DNA of 64,000 nucleotides from Thelonectria olida (GCA_020736575.1 JAGPYM010000004.1:124001-188000), one strand, 5' to 3'. Numbered from the stretch's first letter, positions 26,356 to 39,332 are shown. The notes: generated from the sequence alone by a model not told the origin. A program made the numbers and translations.

Positions 26356-27851
26356 ATGGAGACTCCAGAGGTCCCCCAGGACGCCCTCCAGCTCAGCGCC
26401 CTCGCCGCCCAAAACGCCTCCGTCTCAAGAAGCCTTTTTAGCCACGCCCCCGACCGCAGCCACGCGAAGCGTCCGAAGCTCGACGACACGTCTGAAGATC
26501 CCCTTCTGAAGCGCCGCTTCCGCACAGAATATGCAGATGTCGAGACTCTCCCGCCATCAATTGCTGCCAAATTGCCGACCAATAAGCCCGGGAAGAAGCT
26601 CGTCAGGGCTGGCGGTGCTGCTGCCAGACCTGCGCAGAAGCTCCTCGAGGCTGGGCCTGGTGCAAAGGCTGGCGGCGCGTCAACGGCAAAGGCGGGTGAT
26701 GAACAGCCAACCATGACGCTGACGACGCGCGGGGCTCCGGCGTTCCACCAGCCCAAGCCCGAGTGGCACGCGCCGTGGAAGCTGATGAGGGTCATTTCTG
26801 GCCATCTCGGCTGGGTGCGCAGCTTGGCCGTCGAGCCTGGCAACAAGTGGTTTGCGAGCGGCGCCGGCGACCGCACCATCAAGATCTGGGACCTGGCGAC
26901 GGGCTCGTTGAGGCTAACGCTCACCGGACACATCAGCACCGTGCGCGGCTTGGCCGTGTCCCCTCGACACCCGTATCTCTTCTCCTGCGGCGAGGACAAG
27001 ATGGTCAAGTGCTGGGATCTGGAGACGAACAAGGTCATTCGCCACTATCACGGCCATCTGAGCGGTGTTTATACCCTTGCGCTGCACCCGACGCTGGATG
27101 TTCTAGTCACGGGTGGTCGAGACGGTGTTGCCAGAGTTTGGGACATGCGCACGCGAAGCAATATCCATGTCCTCTCGGGACACACGCAGACCGTCTCGGA
27201 TCTCGTCTGTCAGGAGGCGGATCCTCAGGTCATCACCGGCTCTCTCGACTCCACTGTTAGGCTGTGGGACCTCGCAGCTGGCAAGACCATGGGTGTGCTC
27301 ACACACCACAAGAAGGGTGTTCGTGCTCTGGCGGTGCATCCGTCCGAGTTCACGTTTGCCACGGGCAGTACCGGGAGCATTAAGCAGTGGAAGTGTCCTG
27401 AGGGAGCTTTCATGCAGAATTTTGAGGGCCACAATGCCATTATCAACACCATGAGCGTGAACGAACAGAATGTCTTCTTCACCGGAGGTATGTTTTCTTT
27501 ATTTTGTAGCTCGACTCATGACAAAGGGTACTGACCGAGGTTTGTAGGTGATAATGGATCTATCAGCTTCTGGGACTGGAAGACTGGCCACCGTTTCCAA
27601 TCCCTAGATACCCAGGCGCAGCCAGGTTCTCTAGATGCAGAGGCTGGAATCATGAGCTCGACGTTTGATCGCTCTGGACTGCGTCTGATTGTTGGAGAGG
27701 CCGACAAGACAAGTAAGTGAGCCCTTTCAATTATTCAATGAAACCTGATTCTAACAATTTCACAGTTAAAATCTGGAAGCAGGACGAAACTGCCACTGAA
27801 GAGACACACCCCCTGGATTGGAAGCCCACGCTAGGAATGCGAAAGTATTAG
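26356..27851 (+). CDS. prp46: Pre-mRNA-splicing factor Prp46/PRL1/PLRG1 (WD40)
   Basis: Exons are 26356-27487, 27548-27712 and 27766-27851, coding for 460 residues. The frame is open upstream, but [10 protein letters not shown] has the best start context (CACCATGGA). After a disordered basic N-terminus (about 1-145) come seven WD40 blades. Recognisable ones are [72 protein letters not shown] and [17 protein letters not shown]; the last blade is split by the two introns. This spacing and the [18 protein letters not shown] segment are characteristic of PRL1-type proteins of the NineTeen complex, which activates the spliceosome. It converges with orc1 (108 bp between stops). Confidence 0.93.
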
Positions 27852-27959
27852 ACCTCCAACGAGGCACACATCTAATTAATTACAATGTCCGGATCATCTA
27901 TACCAAACTAACCCGAGACGCTCCTCTATGAGGTTCCTATCATTACATACATACACACA

Positions 27960-30263
27960 TCATACACCAATACCCATGGCTCTTAGGTCTCCGTCGTCAC
28001 GAAGAGCCATCTTTACTTCATCGTCTGCGATAGCCAGGCGCAACTTGCTCGATCGCTCTGCGCGGTGGGCCTCGAGATTGATGAGGCCCGCCGCTACCAG
28101 GTCAAGCGCTGCCGTGTGGATTTGGCCGGGTCTCGACATCTGACGCTGCCCGCCGGCCTGCGTCCCTTTGAGGCCGTTGGAAAGAAGCTGCGCCATGCCG
28201 GGAAGGGCGGGCGGAGCGCGGAGACAGGCGCGATGGATTTCGTCGAGCGTCTCGCCAAATGTCGTCTCAGCCAAGCCCGCCCTTCGGGTCCGCAGCAGGA
28301 GCGCTGCCACAAGGAGTTTGGACATGAGAGGGAGGCTCTTGAGGTGTTGCTGGATGGGATTGGTAGTGGCCTCGTTGATGGCCTTTTTGATCGTGGCTAT
28401 AGTGACGCGTCCGAGGCCTCGTGGCTGGCCTTGGGCCTCTGCCAGACGCTCCCTCTTGCTGGGGGTGGTGGGATCGCCAGGGACGTCGGATTCTGCAAGT
28501 TCCACAGCTCGACGGCATATATCAAGAGCTCGGCGAGCATCTCCGCTGACGGCTGCCACCTTTCGACTAGCGAATTGAATTGCGTCCGGGTCTACTATCT
28601 TGCCAGGGACTCCTTCTAGACGTGACTGTATAATTTTCATCAGCTGCTCATGGTTATATCCGGGAAATGTGATTCGAGTGAGACCTATTGTGAGTGATTA
28701 GCTGCATATTGCGAGTGACTTGTCATCGAGCCATGGCTATACCTAGACGACTGCTGATCTTGTTGCTGAGTGTTCGTTCAGGAAGATCCATGGTGTTGGC
28801 GACGGCAAGGACAATCAGGCGACTATGCCGCAGAGTCGGCCAGTTGAAAAAGTTGTACATGACCGCCTGGTTCTTGGTAACCAGTTGGTCAAGCTCGTCC
28901 ATCAGAACGACGCATGGGATTCGTCGTGGACTGGGGTTGCTAAACTCTCGCTCTAGAAGATCGAGTGCTTGTGCGGGACTGGCGCGTTGGCCTTTGAGAG
29001 CTTCCCAAAGGAGCGAGTAAGATTGGTGAGGGTCTGTAATCTTCATGCCGTTGATCTCGACGAAGATGAAGTCGTCGAGTTCGTCATGGTTGACGGCTTC
29101 TTCGAGTCGTGAGACGACTTCACGAACTGTGGCCGTCTTGCCGGTTCCAGGCGTTCCGGAGATGTAGATGCAGTTTCCAGTGCCGTCTGAGATGGCGGCT
29201 TCAAGATGTGAGTAGACGAGAGAGAATTCGCCCTCTCTGCACGGAAGACTGGTTGGGACGGAGGAAACGTGGAGGCGTGATCGGGCGATTTGGAACGGCG
29301 ACGATTCGACGTAGCTCGGGGAAAGCTTTCGGGTTGCCAAGGGGGTAAACTCGAGTTTTTTGCTAGTACTCCTTCTTGACCGAGATCCTGGCTCGATCTG
29401 GCTTCTCCGAGATGTCGGTGTCGAAGCAACACTGCGACCAGTCTTTGAAGGCGTTTGAGGAGGGGGAGGCTGGTAAGCTGCATTCTCCGGAGATGGACTC
29501 CGGGCCTTCCTCCTTCGACGAGTTGCCTTTGTTCCTTTGTCCACAAGCTCAATCAGGTTGAAGATATCGTCCTGGCTGCGGTAATGCTCTTCCCAGATGA
29601 ACTCGTCGGTGTATGTGGCGGTACGGGTGTTGCACCCTCGACGGCAGACAAAGGTCCGACCGTAGTCTGGAGACGTACGAGGGATGCGACCCTGTGGGTA
29701 TTTTGATTGGAAAACGTCGAGTGAGTGAATCTTGGCTTTGCCGTTGATCGAGGCGAGGGGATTGACATCCCATGATGGGGAGATATACAGCTCATTCTAA
29801 GGAACTTTGTTAGCTGGACACAAACTTTTGAAAGAGAATTGTCGAGGTTCCGTACAGAAAGAAAGTCGGAGCGCTTCTTCTCTCTGTTGCGAATTTCCTT
29901 CTCTGTTGAAAACCACATGAAATTGGCTGCCATTTCTCCATCGTCGTCCTCCTCGATAAACTCGCCGATCAGAGCTACCCATGCCTCGTTGGATCCGTCC
30001 GCCTTAAGGAGCACAGTATCTCCAATCTTGCACTCGAACTGGCCGATCCGCGCGCCCACAATTTTGTCGCCCGTGACTTTTCTCCTTTTGCGATCGCTCT
30101 GGGGCTCGTCAGTCGCTGCGGCGACGGCCGCAGTGGTGTCGTAAATCCATTCCCAAGCTGCCTCCTCTTGTCGGAGCTCGTCTTCGGATTCCTCGTCTGC
30201 CGCGGTTCGCTTTCCTCGTCGCGAAGCCTCCGAGGCTTTTGGCGTGGCAGAATTGGGCGCCAT
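27960..30263 (-). CDS. orc1: Origin recognition complex subunit 1 (BAH + AAA+)
   Basis: Exons on the minus strand are 30263-29856, 29796-28743 and 28684-27960, giving 728 residues. After an acidic-basic N-terminus, a BAH domain spans about residues 70-215 (IGDTVLLKADGSNEAWVALI through CRRGCNTRTATYTDEFIWEE). A Ser/Arg/Lys-rich linker with several SP/TP sites follows. The AAA+ ATPase has Walker A GTPGTGKT at about 350-357 and Walker B VVLMDELD at about 432-439. The lid/sensor region includes SGDARRALDICRRAVELAE, and a winged-helix tail closes the protein. Orc1 with Orc2-6 marks replication origins and loads MCM with Cdc6 and Cdt1; the BAH domain binds nucleosomes. The BAH domain and linker separate it from Cdc6. 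Confidence 0.93.
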
Positions 30264-31004
30264 GAGGTGTCGTTGATGTGCTCAGCGACAGGCTGGGCTA
30301 TTTACGCGACTTGGAGAACGCGACAGAGGTGCTTGGTTGCGGGTTGCTAGGTCGTATGCATTTAGTGAGGGGTTGCATTTATCGGGATGGTGATGGTCTG
30401 GGTAGGAGCTGATGATGGCCAATTCCAGATGAAATGATAGATATTATTCTAAAGATTCGAAGATATGATCAAGATTCCTTCATCACCTGGTTTTAAGTTC
30501 CTCCTCTCAAGTACACTACGTGTGTTCTTCTTCTTCTTACCGACTGCATCTACGCCGGCAGAGTTTGCGGTTACACAACTGGTCGGTGCCATGACAGCAC
30601 AGAGGCGTGTAAGTGGCCAAGTTGCCGGGGCATCGCAAATGAATTAATTGCCCACCATTAAAGTCAGAGAGAAATCCAACGAATTTGATATTAAGACGTT
30701 TCGCGCATCTAGTCCCTCGTTTAGTGTGTTCATTGCAGTGATTCACTCTCCTTCCTGGCAGGTAGTCCCTGCCTAGATACGTCACCAATGACCTGAGCGA
30801 CGGGAGGAAGGCGCAAACAAGTCGGTATGCTTCCATTTGTTTTCTTCATTTCCGCAACCTTTTCTTTCCCTTCTCAATTCTCTGGCTTGTCGTACTCATC
30901 TCCCTTCTTCCACCTTCGTTGCCGTCCTCTACACAAACTTCAAACTACTCTGTCTTGTCGGTTTCCTCTGTCCGCCCAAATACCTTCTGCCCTCTCAGCT
31001 CGTC
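30264..31004. promoter_or_regulatory. Divergent intergenic region between orc1 and the RGG protein gene
   Basis: This 741-bp region must carry both promoters. A CT-rich block at about 30840-30960 precedes the plus-strand ATG. The frame is open upstream of that ATG, but it encodes leader-like sequence. No RNA gene was seen. Confidence 0.55.
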
Positions 31005-32758
31005 ATGCCCCGCGGGAAGAAACGAGGCGGCTTTGAGTCGCAAAGGGGGCGAGGCGGCTCCCAGTCTCAGAGGGGAAGAGGAGGTTCTTCAGTGGGGCCA
31101 CCTTTTCCAAGAGATGCTGCCCACCCTACTTCCAGAGCAGTAGCTTTCGGAAGGAGCGAGACTATGGCCACTGCCAAGTCGATGCTGGATGCGAATCGCA
31201 AGAGGCAGCGCCAAACTGAAGATGAAGAGTATCTAGGACCGCCACCCCCGAATCGGGATCTGATCCAGGTGAGTTACAAGCTTCGTCCGTCATCTAGCTT
31301 CATCCCTTGTATCTGACCTACGTGAAGACTCGCCTAGTAATTCCCGGCAAAGACATGTTGCCGGATGGCTTGCATGCTCCCGGGGCACTGGACGACATTC
31401 GCAAGACTCACAAAGCCTACATAACGTTTCCTGAACCGAACATTCTCGATATCCAATGCAAGTACATCTCCCAAATGAAGCAGGCAGTGCATGCGGTCAA
31501 CTGGGCCATCCACGACATGCGTCTTTGTAACGACAATCCTGCCACAAAGTTCTTTGTTCAAGAGCCCACCAAGTCTGATACTAGCGGTATGGTTAAAGTT
31601 GTGATCGGGTCACGACCACATTTCACCTCCCACCTCCCTATGCCAAAGGGTAACTCTACCGCACTAAACGAACACTTCCTACGGCTCACTGCGGAAATGA
31701 CAACATCCGCAGAGGCTTTAATGGGCCTGAACAAGCAAATGAAAATGCGTGTATACTTTGGGCACCTTAACGTCCGCTCGAGAAAGGCCGGGCGCGGCGA
31801 TGACATTCCCTACGATGAGTTTGTGAAACTCATGGGCATGTACTCGGCTCGAGGCGGAGCTCGTCTCCAATCCAAGTTTGTGCACCAATACGTTTCTCAG
31901 ACTCTACTAACATTAGATAGACTCCCCGAAGCATCTCAGGCGGAAGAGGTTGTTCGGTATCTTATAGACCCAAAGGAGGGAGTTTGCAATGGCATTGGGG
32001 ACCTGATGCGTGGTTGCGAGGCCACCTTAACCGTCCAAGGTCAAGAGATCAAAGCAGACAGTATGGAGTCCCTGCATCAGAAAACGCAGCTTTCAATGGT
32101 CCGGGCAACCAAGCCGGATGTAGGCGATCGTCTGAACTGGACCGTCGTTGCTCCCGACATGTAAGTCTCTGATCTAGGTGGCGTTTCGATAGCTAACCTG
32201 TTCGTGTTTTCTTTCAGGCAATACGATTGGAATTTGAGGGTGGACACCTGGGAGAACGTGGACACTCCAGCACGCTTCAAGGACCTTTCCAAGAATCTCG
32301 TGTTGATCGATGACGAACAATGGAAGGGGATCCTCAAGGTTCCAAGCCTTAACACCTCAAAACTTCGAGAACTACAGGCCGAGGTTGGACGAACGAGTTT
32401 GAAATCTTCGGTCATCATCCCGTACAAGACGACGCCGTACGTCATCGAGGTCAGTGTTACGAAGACGTGGGAGAGAGCTTGTACGCTTGACAAGCCAGAG
32501 ACTACCTGGGGTGTCGAACTCTACGCAAGTCACTGGGACGAGAGCATCAACCATGTTTGTGGAGGAGAGCGTCGCAAGGATTGGGGCCAAGGGCTCAAAA
32601 ACATTTGGCCCGGTGACGAGCCAAGCCTTGAGCCTCGATTTGAGGGATTTCTACGAACCATTTTGGAGGTCCAGGCCCTCTTGGAAGGTGCTCAATCAAG
32701 CAACGCTAGCGGGAGCTGGCTGCTGGATGCGACGTCCTCTTGCCAGACACTCATCTGA
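31005..32758 (+). CDS. Conserved fungal protein with RGG-like N-terminus, function unknown
   Basis: Exons are 31005-31268, 31328-32160 and 32218-32758, giving 545 residues. The first 30 residues are an RGG/SQRGRGG repeat like those of RNA-binding proteins. A long conserved body follows, starting TRLVIPGKDMLPDGLHAPGA, with a central part that looks like one or two KH-type alpha/beta units (for example YISQMKQAVHAVNWAIHDMR), and a C-terminal beta-rich domain with a HVCGGERRKDWGQGLKNIWP segment. I recall the C-terminal segment from uncharacterised ascomycete proteins (possibly DUF7905) but cannot confirm it. An RNA-related role is inferred from the RGG repeat. The end lies 62 bp from the convergent prefoldin gene. 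Other in-frame starts upstream exist but fall in CT-rich leader. Confidence 0.75.
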
Positions 32759-32820
32759 CTCCTTGGCCCAGCTCTTGCCAAGCTTCACGAGAGCTTCGGA
32801 ATTGCTTTGCTTTTTGCTTT

Positions 32821-33548
32821 TCAGGCGGCCTGCTGTGCCCCTTGCTGCTCCTGCGCAGCCATGATCTTCTGCCTTAGAACTAATGAGAAAGGCGGTTAGT
32901 TGAGTTTGTCTTCAAGATAGGTCAGACATGTAATGATACCTTCCTCAACCATGCGGCCATTCTGTTGTTTCCTTTGCACAATGACTTCGAGGTCTTTCAA
33001 GTTGGCTCCAAGCTCCTCAACCTTGCCCTCGTAGAATTGTTCCGCAGCCTTGAGTTTCTGTGCGCCAGTCAGTAGAGTAGCTGCAAAGAGTCCGACTACC
33101 ATCCGACCTTCTCTACCAAAAAGCCGGTACCAATATCAACCAGCACTGTCTCGGCATCTGTAAGTTCTCCACGGACGTATAACGAGCTGGTCAGAGGAAC
33201 CAGGACGGAGTTGGACCCTGTCGCGTGTTAGGCATCTTCCAATTCTTTCGCCTCGGCTCGTCTCGTGTCGAATTCGTCGCTGGGGGTGTGGCTATGTACC
33301 TTCTTTGGCGGCGGATCGGCTCTGTACGCACTGCAGGCAGTCCTTGAACTTGTTCTGGGCGCCGTGGAGCTGTGCAAAGGACGACGTGAGGTGTTCGAGT
33401 TCTTCTTCAAGCTGCTTCTTGACTTGCGCGAGTTGCTGGGGCTCGAGGGTGTCGAGGTTGACTGCAGGCACCAAAATTGTTAGCAGGGAGGGGATTAAAT
33501 GGTTGGACTTGGTGAGTATGCCCTACTCTGCTCCTGCTTTCCGGCCAT
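32821..33548 (-). CDS. gim5: Prefoldin subunit 5 (Gim5/PFDN5)
   Basis: Five exons on the minus strand: 33548-33527, 33461-33300, 33217-33108, 33057-32940 and 32879-32821, coding for 156 residues. The order is that of an alpha-class prefoldin. A first coiled-coil helix ([20 protein letters not shown] through [10 protein letters not shown]) is followed by the beta hairpin region ([15 protein letters not shown] and [13 protein letters not shown]). A second helix ([20 protein letters not shown], then [10 protein letters not shown]) completes it. A Gln/Ala tail ends the protein. Prefoldin is a hexameric cytosolic co-chaperone that hands actin and tubulin to CCT. The donor of intron 3 (GTCGGA) is weak, but frame and homology support it. 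Confidence 0.88.
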
Positions 33549-33849
33549 TTTGAGGGTTCGTCGGGTTGCCCGCGCCTGTGTTTGTCGGTCGTGGTGGTGA
33601 TGGCCTCCAAAGTTTCGCTTTACGAATATTATGACGTGGGGTTTGTGGAATTCGTCTAACGGGGATGTTTTCGGTTCAACCACCACACAACCAAATAGCT
33701 CTTTGGCCACGCCAAATCTACTTTAGACAAGAACTATGACAATTATATGATGAATTCATCATTTATTGATTTCTTGAGATATTTGATACATGCGGGTAGG
33801 TTACAAAGGGCCATCATTTGACCGAATAGTATACAATATGGGAGCTTTT
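33549..33849. other. Short intergenic region between gim5 and the ProRS gene
   Basis: 301 bp holding the gim5 promoter and the 3' end of the prolyl-tRNA synthetase gene. AT-rich next to the latter. No gene seen. Confidence 0.6.
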
Positions 33850-35908
33850 TTACAGCTTATCCAGCAGGTCTGATACAAACTTGGGCAGTGCGTCGACAGC
33901 AACGTTCTCCTTGACAGAGAGTCTCCTGCACTGAACCTCCAAAGTCCCGGTTTCCTTCCACGACTTGCCCATGATGACAAGGACGGGGTATCCAACCAAA
34001 TCGGCGTCCTTCATCTTCCAGCCGAAAGACTGCTTGCGATCATCCAAGACGACATCGAAGCTTGGCTCGGAACCGTTGCGCCCGGCGAGACTGTCGTAGA
34101 GGTTCAAGGACTCTTGCTCTGTTCCAGTGGTGGAGATGATGGCAACCTCGAAGGGGGCAATGGCGCGCGGCCAATTGAGGCCTCGCTCGTCGGCTAGGAT
34201 CTCGGCGACGGCGCCAAAGATGCGCGAGACGCCTACGCCGTGGCATCCCATCTGCACCGGGTTGCGGCTTCCTGGCACGAGGCCCTCGCTGGCAGCCTCT
34301 GGGAGTTCTGGGGGCAGGGTCACAGATGCGTCGAGGGGAACAGAATACCGTGTTCCCAGATGGAACGTGTGGCCGACTTCCAGGGCCCGATGGAACTTGA
34401 GGGTTCCATCACCGCACTTTGGACATCCATCGCCATCCGCTATACGCACGAGGTTGAGGCCCTCGCCTGTCTCGGTGGAATCTGTAAACGAGTGTTCAAC
34501 GCCTTTGCGCTCGATTTTCCACGGTAGTAAAGGCAGGCGCTTCTGGAGTTTCTTAAAGGAGGGCGCAATTCGAGTGTCAATCACATTGATCACCTTGGTC
34601 GTTCCGCTCTGGAGAGTCTCTTCCCAGAAGGGCAGTGGTGTGTCAATGCTTGTATCGAGTTCTGAGACGACATCTTTGAGCGCATGCAAATTGATGTCAC
34701 TATCGTCAGATCGAGGGTACCAGGCATTGATGAGAGTCTTCTTGTCCCTGGAGATGCCGCGCCAGACGCGAACCTCGCTTGGTTTGGTGAAGTCGCTCAC
34801 GTTTGAAGGGGTTCGAGCAGTGGCAACTTCGTCGTTGGCGGAATATCCACAGCTGTTGCATTGGAAGACGGAGTCCTCGCCAACAGTGCTTGGAAGGTGG
34901 TATTCATGGCTGAGATCGCCGCCCATATCTCCAGAGCTGGCCTCGGCGACAATGAATGGGATCTTCAGCTCGGAGAAGAAGGCGCGGTATGCTGAAGATA
35001 CTTCCTTGTACGTGTCGATAGCGGCACTGACGGTCAAGTCAAAGGTATAGAGATCCTTCATGAGAAATTCTCGAGAGCGCAGCAAACCATGCCTAGGCCG
35101 ACGTTCATCTCTGTACTTCCGTGCTGGTGCGTCAAGTTAGTGCCGGATGGTTCTAGAGCCGGGGTCGAACAGCAAGCGCACTGATCTGATAGAGCCTAAT
35201 TGGCAGGTCTTTATATGACTTGAGAGTTCCGGCTACGAGAGTGGTGATTTCTTCCTCGTGGGTAGGAGATAGAATCATGGGCACTTCTTTGCGGTCTGCA
35301 AGTCGGAAGAGCTGACAGGTCAGTTTCATCCAATCCAGCAGCGTCATCAGATCTTACCTCGGAGGAAACAAGCTCAAGACGACCACTCTTCTTCCATAGC
35401 TCTTCGGACGAAATGGTAGAAAGGGATAGTTTAGACGCCCCTTGAGATCCACATGTAAGTTTACGTCTGGATGAGCCAGTTAGGGGTACAAACCGATGTA
35501 GTGCATGTGTTTGTCGACGAGTTTTTCAATCTTGTCTTGCACTCTGAGGCCCAAGGGAAGTAGCTGAAAGATTCCAGAGTGCGCCTGCGTTTGGAAATGA
35601 GTATCATTCTATTACTTGAGCCTTGTCTCATCTCGTCTCATACCTGGCGAAGAAAGCCGGCTCGGATGAGCTTCCCATGGCCGACTAAAACATCAATGAG
35701 CCCATGACACTTCCGAATAAGAGTAACTGCTCTCACACTCATCTTCGGTCGCTGTCATTCCGCCCGTAGGAACCCATGTTGTTGACAATGTCGAACGAGG
35801 GAGACTCGACCTTGCAACACTAGACGCAGAGAGAGCTCGGAGCTGGATGCCGAGCTGGCTCCTTCGCGGCACAACGCCTCCGAAGCGAGCCAGGCTTGTC
35901 GAAAGCAT
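33850..35908 (-). CDS. aim10: Mitochondrial (bacterial-type) prolyl-tRNA synthetase
   Basis: Six exons on the minus strand: 35908-35737, 35684-35644, 35584-35494, 35440-35358, 35311-35182 and 35123-33850. They join to 596 residues. The N-terminus is Ser/Arg/Leu-rich without acidic residues, as expected for a mitochondrial presequence. Then come the class II motif 1 region (AHSGIFQLLPLGLRVQDKI), the PTHEEEIT segment, motif 2 (YRDERRPRHGLLRSREFLMK) and motif 3 (GCHGVGVSRIFGAVAE). A C-terminal anticodon-binding domain follows (FEVAIISTTGTEQESLNLYD to VSDLLDKL). An editing-like insertion lies between motifs 2 and 3. It charges mitochondrial tRNA-Pro, as does yeast Aim10. Intron 1 requires GTGAGA to TTTTAG to keep frame. 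It shares a 315-bp divergent promoter with mak21. Confidence 0.9.
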
Positions 35909-36223
35909 TTGATCTCGTTAATGGGTATCTCAATGGCCAATGAACGATCCAGGATTGTCCACAATAGTTGTTGTGCCAGCGTTTTTCAGCTGTCAGCGTA
36001 GGCATCCTGACCGAGGAAGGAGGGCAGCTTGCAGAGAAAGGTGGATCGAGCATAGTCGCCAGCGCCAGCTTAACCAGATAAACGCGCTAAACGCGATAAG
36101 CGTGATAAGTAAGATTGTGGAGCTTATCGAACAGATAATCATCCAAAAAAAAAAAGTTCGAGGAACATCTCTCAATGAGACTTCCCAATCGACATTTCCA
36201 GTCCTCCACAGAAATTCACCAAG
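35909..36223. promoter_or_regulatory. Divergent promoter between ProRS and mak21
   Basis: 315 bp between two ATG codons. It includes an A-rich run near 36146-36155. Both promoters must lie here. Confidence 0.6.
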
Positions 36224-39200
36224 ATGCCCAAGCCTGCAAGGAAGGGCAAAGGCCCCCGGCGCTCCAATGATGGCCGAAGGTTTGACGATAGCGCCTTGAA
36301 TCATCTCACAGCCAAAATTGACCACAATTTGGGTTCCAACGATCACAAGCGCAAGCAGCCACCCACCAAAGCTGCGGGTGACCAGCACCAGAAGCGCCAG
36401 CGCAATTCCCAGGGAAGCTCTGAGAAGAAGGACGGCCAACTCGATAACGATGCTCTTTTGGACGAGATCAAGGCATTGGGCGGTGATGAGAGCGATCTGG
36501 CACTCATCAAGGACATCGACTCTGAAGATGAAATGTCCGCCAAGGACTCTAAGGCGGCTGTCGACAAGAATTTGAAGAATGAGCTTGCAGCTCTGTCAAA
36601 GGAACTCGGATTTGCCGAAATTGAGATGAGCGAAGCCAGCGACCAAGACGAGGAAGCTGGAGAGGAAAGCGAAGAGGACGACGACGACGACGACGATGAG
36701 AATGGAAGTGAGGAGGAGGTGAAGGAGGAGGTGAAGGAGGCTCCCAAGAGCCAAGACCCGACTCTCCCCAAGGTCAAGGGCTTGGTAAGTCACCCCCAAC
36801 TGCTCAAAGCCTCTCTGACAGCTAACGCAGTGATGTAGCACTTCGACCCCAGGGCTGATTGGTATGCCGCTGAGCTGCCAAAGTTGCCTGCACCGTCTGC
36901 CGACGGACCCAGCTCGTTCAAGTGGTCGGTGGAGGCCTTGAAGGATCATGCAAAGGAGCTCATGGAGCAGGATGCCGCCAAATACAGAGCCAGCGTCTTT
37001 GCCTCATCCTCTCACAAGTTCTTGTCGACCATCATGACGTCTGGTACTCTTACAGACAAGGTTTCCGCTCTGACTTTGGCCGTCCAAGAATCTCCCGTTC
37101 ACAACATTCGAGCCTTTGATGCCCTCATGAGCCTTGCCTCAAAACGCAGTCGAGGACAGGCCCTTGGCGCCATTGGTGCCCTGGTCGATCTGCTAGGTCC
37201 CGGAACGTTGCTGCCCTCTGATCGCCGACTTCGACCATTTCACGCACAGCCTGGCCTGGTTGGAACTCTGCAGATGAGCCCTAACTCTTCGTGGGCTCCT
37301 GGAAACCCATTGCCTGGCAAGGTCACTGAAGCCCACCTGGTTGCCTGGGTCTTCGAGGATTGGCTGAAGGACACGTATTTCCGAATCATCCAGCTGCTGG
37401 AGAGTTGGTGCTCTGATGAGATTGAGTATTCGCGAACACGGGCTCTCGATTTCGTCTATGGCCTACTGAAGGAGAAGCCCGAACAGGAGTCGAACTTGCT
37501 TCGTCTCTTGGTTCACAAGCTCGGAGATCGAGATCGCAAGATTTCTTCTCGTGCCTCATACCTCTTGCTTCAGCTACAGAACTCTCATCCCGGCATGAAA
37601 CCAATCATCGTCCGCACCATCGAACAAGAGATCCTCCTCCACCCTTCTCAAGACCATCGCTCAAAGTACTACGCCATCAACACCCTCAACCAGACTATCC
37701 TCAGTTCCAAGGAGCCCGAACTTGCAGAATCCTTGATGCGAATCTACTTTGACCTATTTAGCGTCATCTTAAAGACGGGGAAGCTGGGCATCACTGCCCC
37801 AGAGGATTCAACGGAACCCAAGGAGAACAAGGATACCAACAAGAGAGCACGACGGCCTCGTGGAGGCAAGTCGTCCAAGCCTGCTGTTACGGAACCGGAA
37901 ACGGAAGCGGCCGATAAACTCGTATCGGCCATCTTGACTGGTGTCAATCGAGCGGCACCTTTCATGGTCGGCAATGAAGCAGCGTAAGTTTTCTACCACA
38001 GCCTCGATCACTTCGGAACAAGCTAACTTCTCCAAGCATGGAATCTCACCTCGATACTCTATTCAAGATCGCCCATTCCGCCAACTTCAACACCGGGATC
38101 CAGGCTCTCCTCTTGATCCAGCAAGTGTCTTCCTCTAAGAGCCTTGCAACTGATCGTTTCTATCGAACCCTTTACGAGTCTCTCCTGGACCCTCGACTAG
38201 TCACGTCATCAAAACAGGCATTATACCTGAACCTGCTCCTTCGCGCACTCAAGAACGATGTGGACTCCAGACGCGTAAAGGCATTTGCCAAGCGCATGCT
38301 TCAGATTTCTGGTCTTCACCAGCCTCCATTCGTGTGTGGACTGCTTTACGTCGTCTCACATCTACGTGAGACGTTCCCTGATCTCTCAACATTGATCGAG
38401 GAGCCTGAGGAGTCGGTGTTTGATGACGACGAGCCAGGAAGTGAGCGTCCAGTTTACGACGGGCGAAAGAGAAATCCCGAGCACAGCAACGCCAACCAAA
38501 GTTGTCTGTGGGAGGTGGTACGTATCACGACACCGGTCCGAAGATGCAAATATCTAACGCTGTACAGATCCCCCTGCAGGAACATTACCACCCTTCGGTA
38601 AACGTCTTCGCTTCTAGCTTGCTGGTGCCCAACGAGAAGGCGCAGAAGCCCGACATGGACAGCCATTCGCTCATCCGCTTCTTGGACAAGTTTGTCTACC
38701 GAAATCCCAAGGCAGCCGACGCGTCCAAGGGTGTGTCCATCATGCAGCCCCTTCGTGCCAACAAGGACCTCGGAGACATCTGGCTTGGAAGCCGAGGACC
38801 TGGCGCATCGGCTCCTTCAGTCAACACATCGACCTTCTGGAACAAGAAGGTAGAGAATGTGGCTGCCGAAGATGTCTTCTTTCACGAGTACTTCTCACAC
38901 GTGGAGAAAGAAGGCAAGCCGACCCAGAAGAAGGCAGCAACTGGCGACGACGAAGACGAGGATGGACAGGAGGATGAAATTTGGAAGGCGCTCGTGTCGA
39001 CTCAAGCCAACATTGATCCTGATGACGGTTCCGATATGGGCTTTGACGATCTCAACGATTCGGACATGGCCTCTGAGGGATCGGAGCCTGGCTTGGATCT
39101 GGAGAGCGATTTGGACGACGACGACCTCGATGACGATATGGAGGTTGACATCGAAGGCTCAGATGACGAGGAGGGTGGCGCAGTGCTAGACGAAGACGAG

Positions 39201-39332
39201 GATGGCTTCGAAGTCAAGGACGTAAACCCCAGCAAGAAGCCCAAGTCAAGACGCAAGCAACTCAAGGAATTGCCCATGTTTGCCTCGGTCGACGACTACG
39301 CCGAGCTTCTGGCAGGAGAAGAGGACATGTAA
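36224..39332 (+). CDS. mak21: Ribosome biogenesis protein Mak21/Noc1 (CBF domain)
   Basis: Exons are 36224-36784, 36839-37983, 38037-38517 and 38568-39332, coding for 983 residues (yeast Mak21 1,025). The N-terminus is Lys/Arg-rich (nuclear and nucleolar targeting), followed by an acidic run near residues 145-165. The central part is a helical-repeat (HEAT-like) region starting HFDPRADWYAAELPKLPAP. The CBF/Mak21 domain follows, with DRFYRTLYESLLDPRL and YDGRKRNPEHSNANQSCLWE. The C-terminal third is acidic and ends GEEDM. Noc1/Mak21 pairs with Noc2 and escorts early pre-60S particles in the nucleolus. All three introns keep frame, and exon 4 begins IPLQEHYHPSV, a hallmark of the family. Confidence 0.93.
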
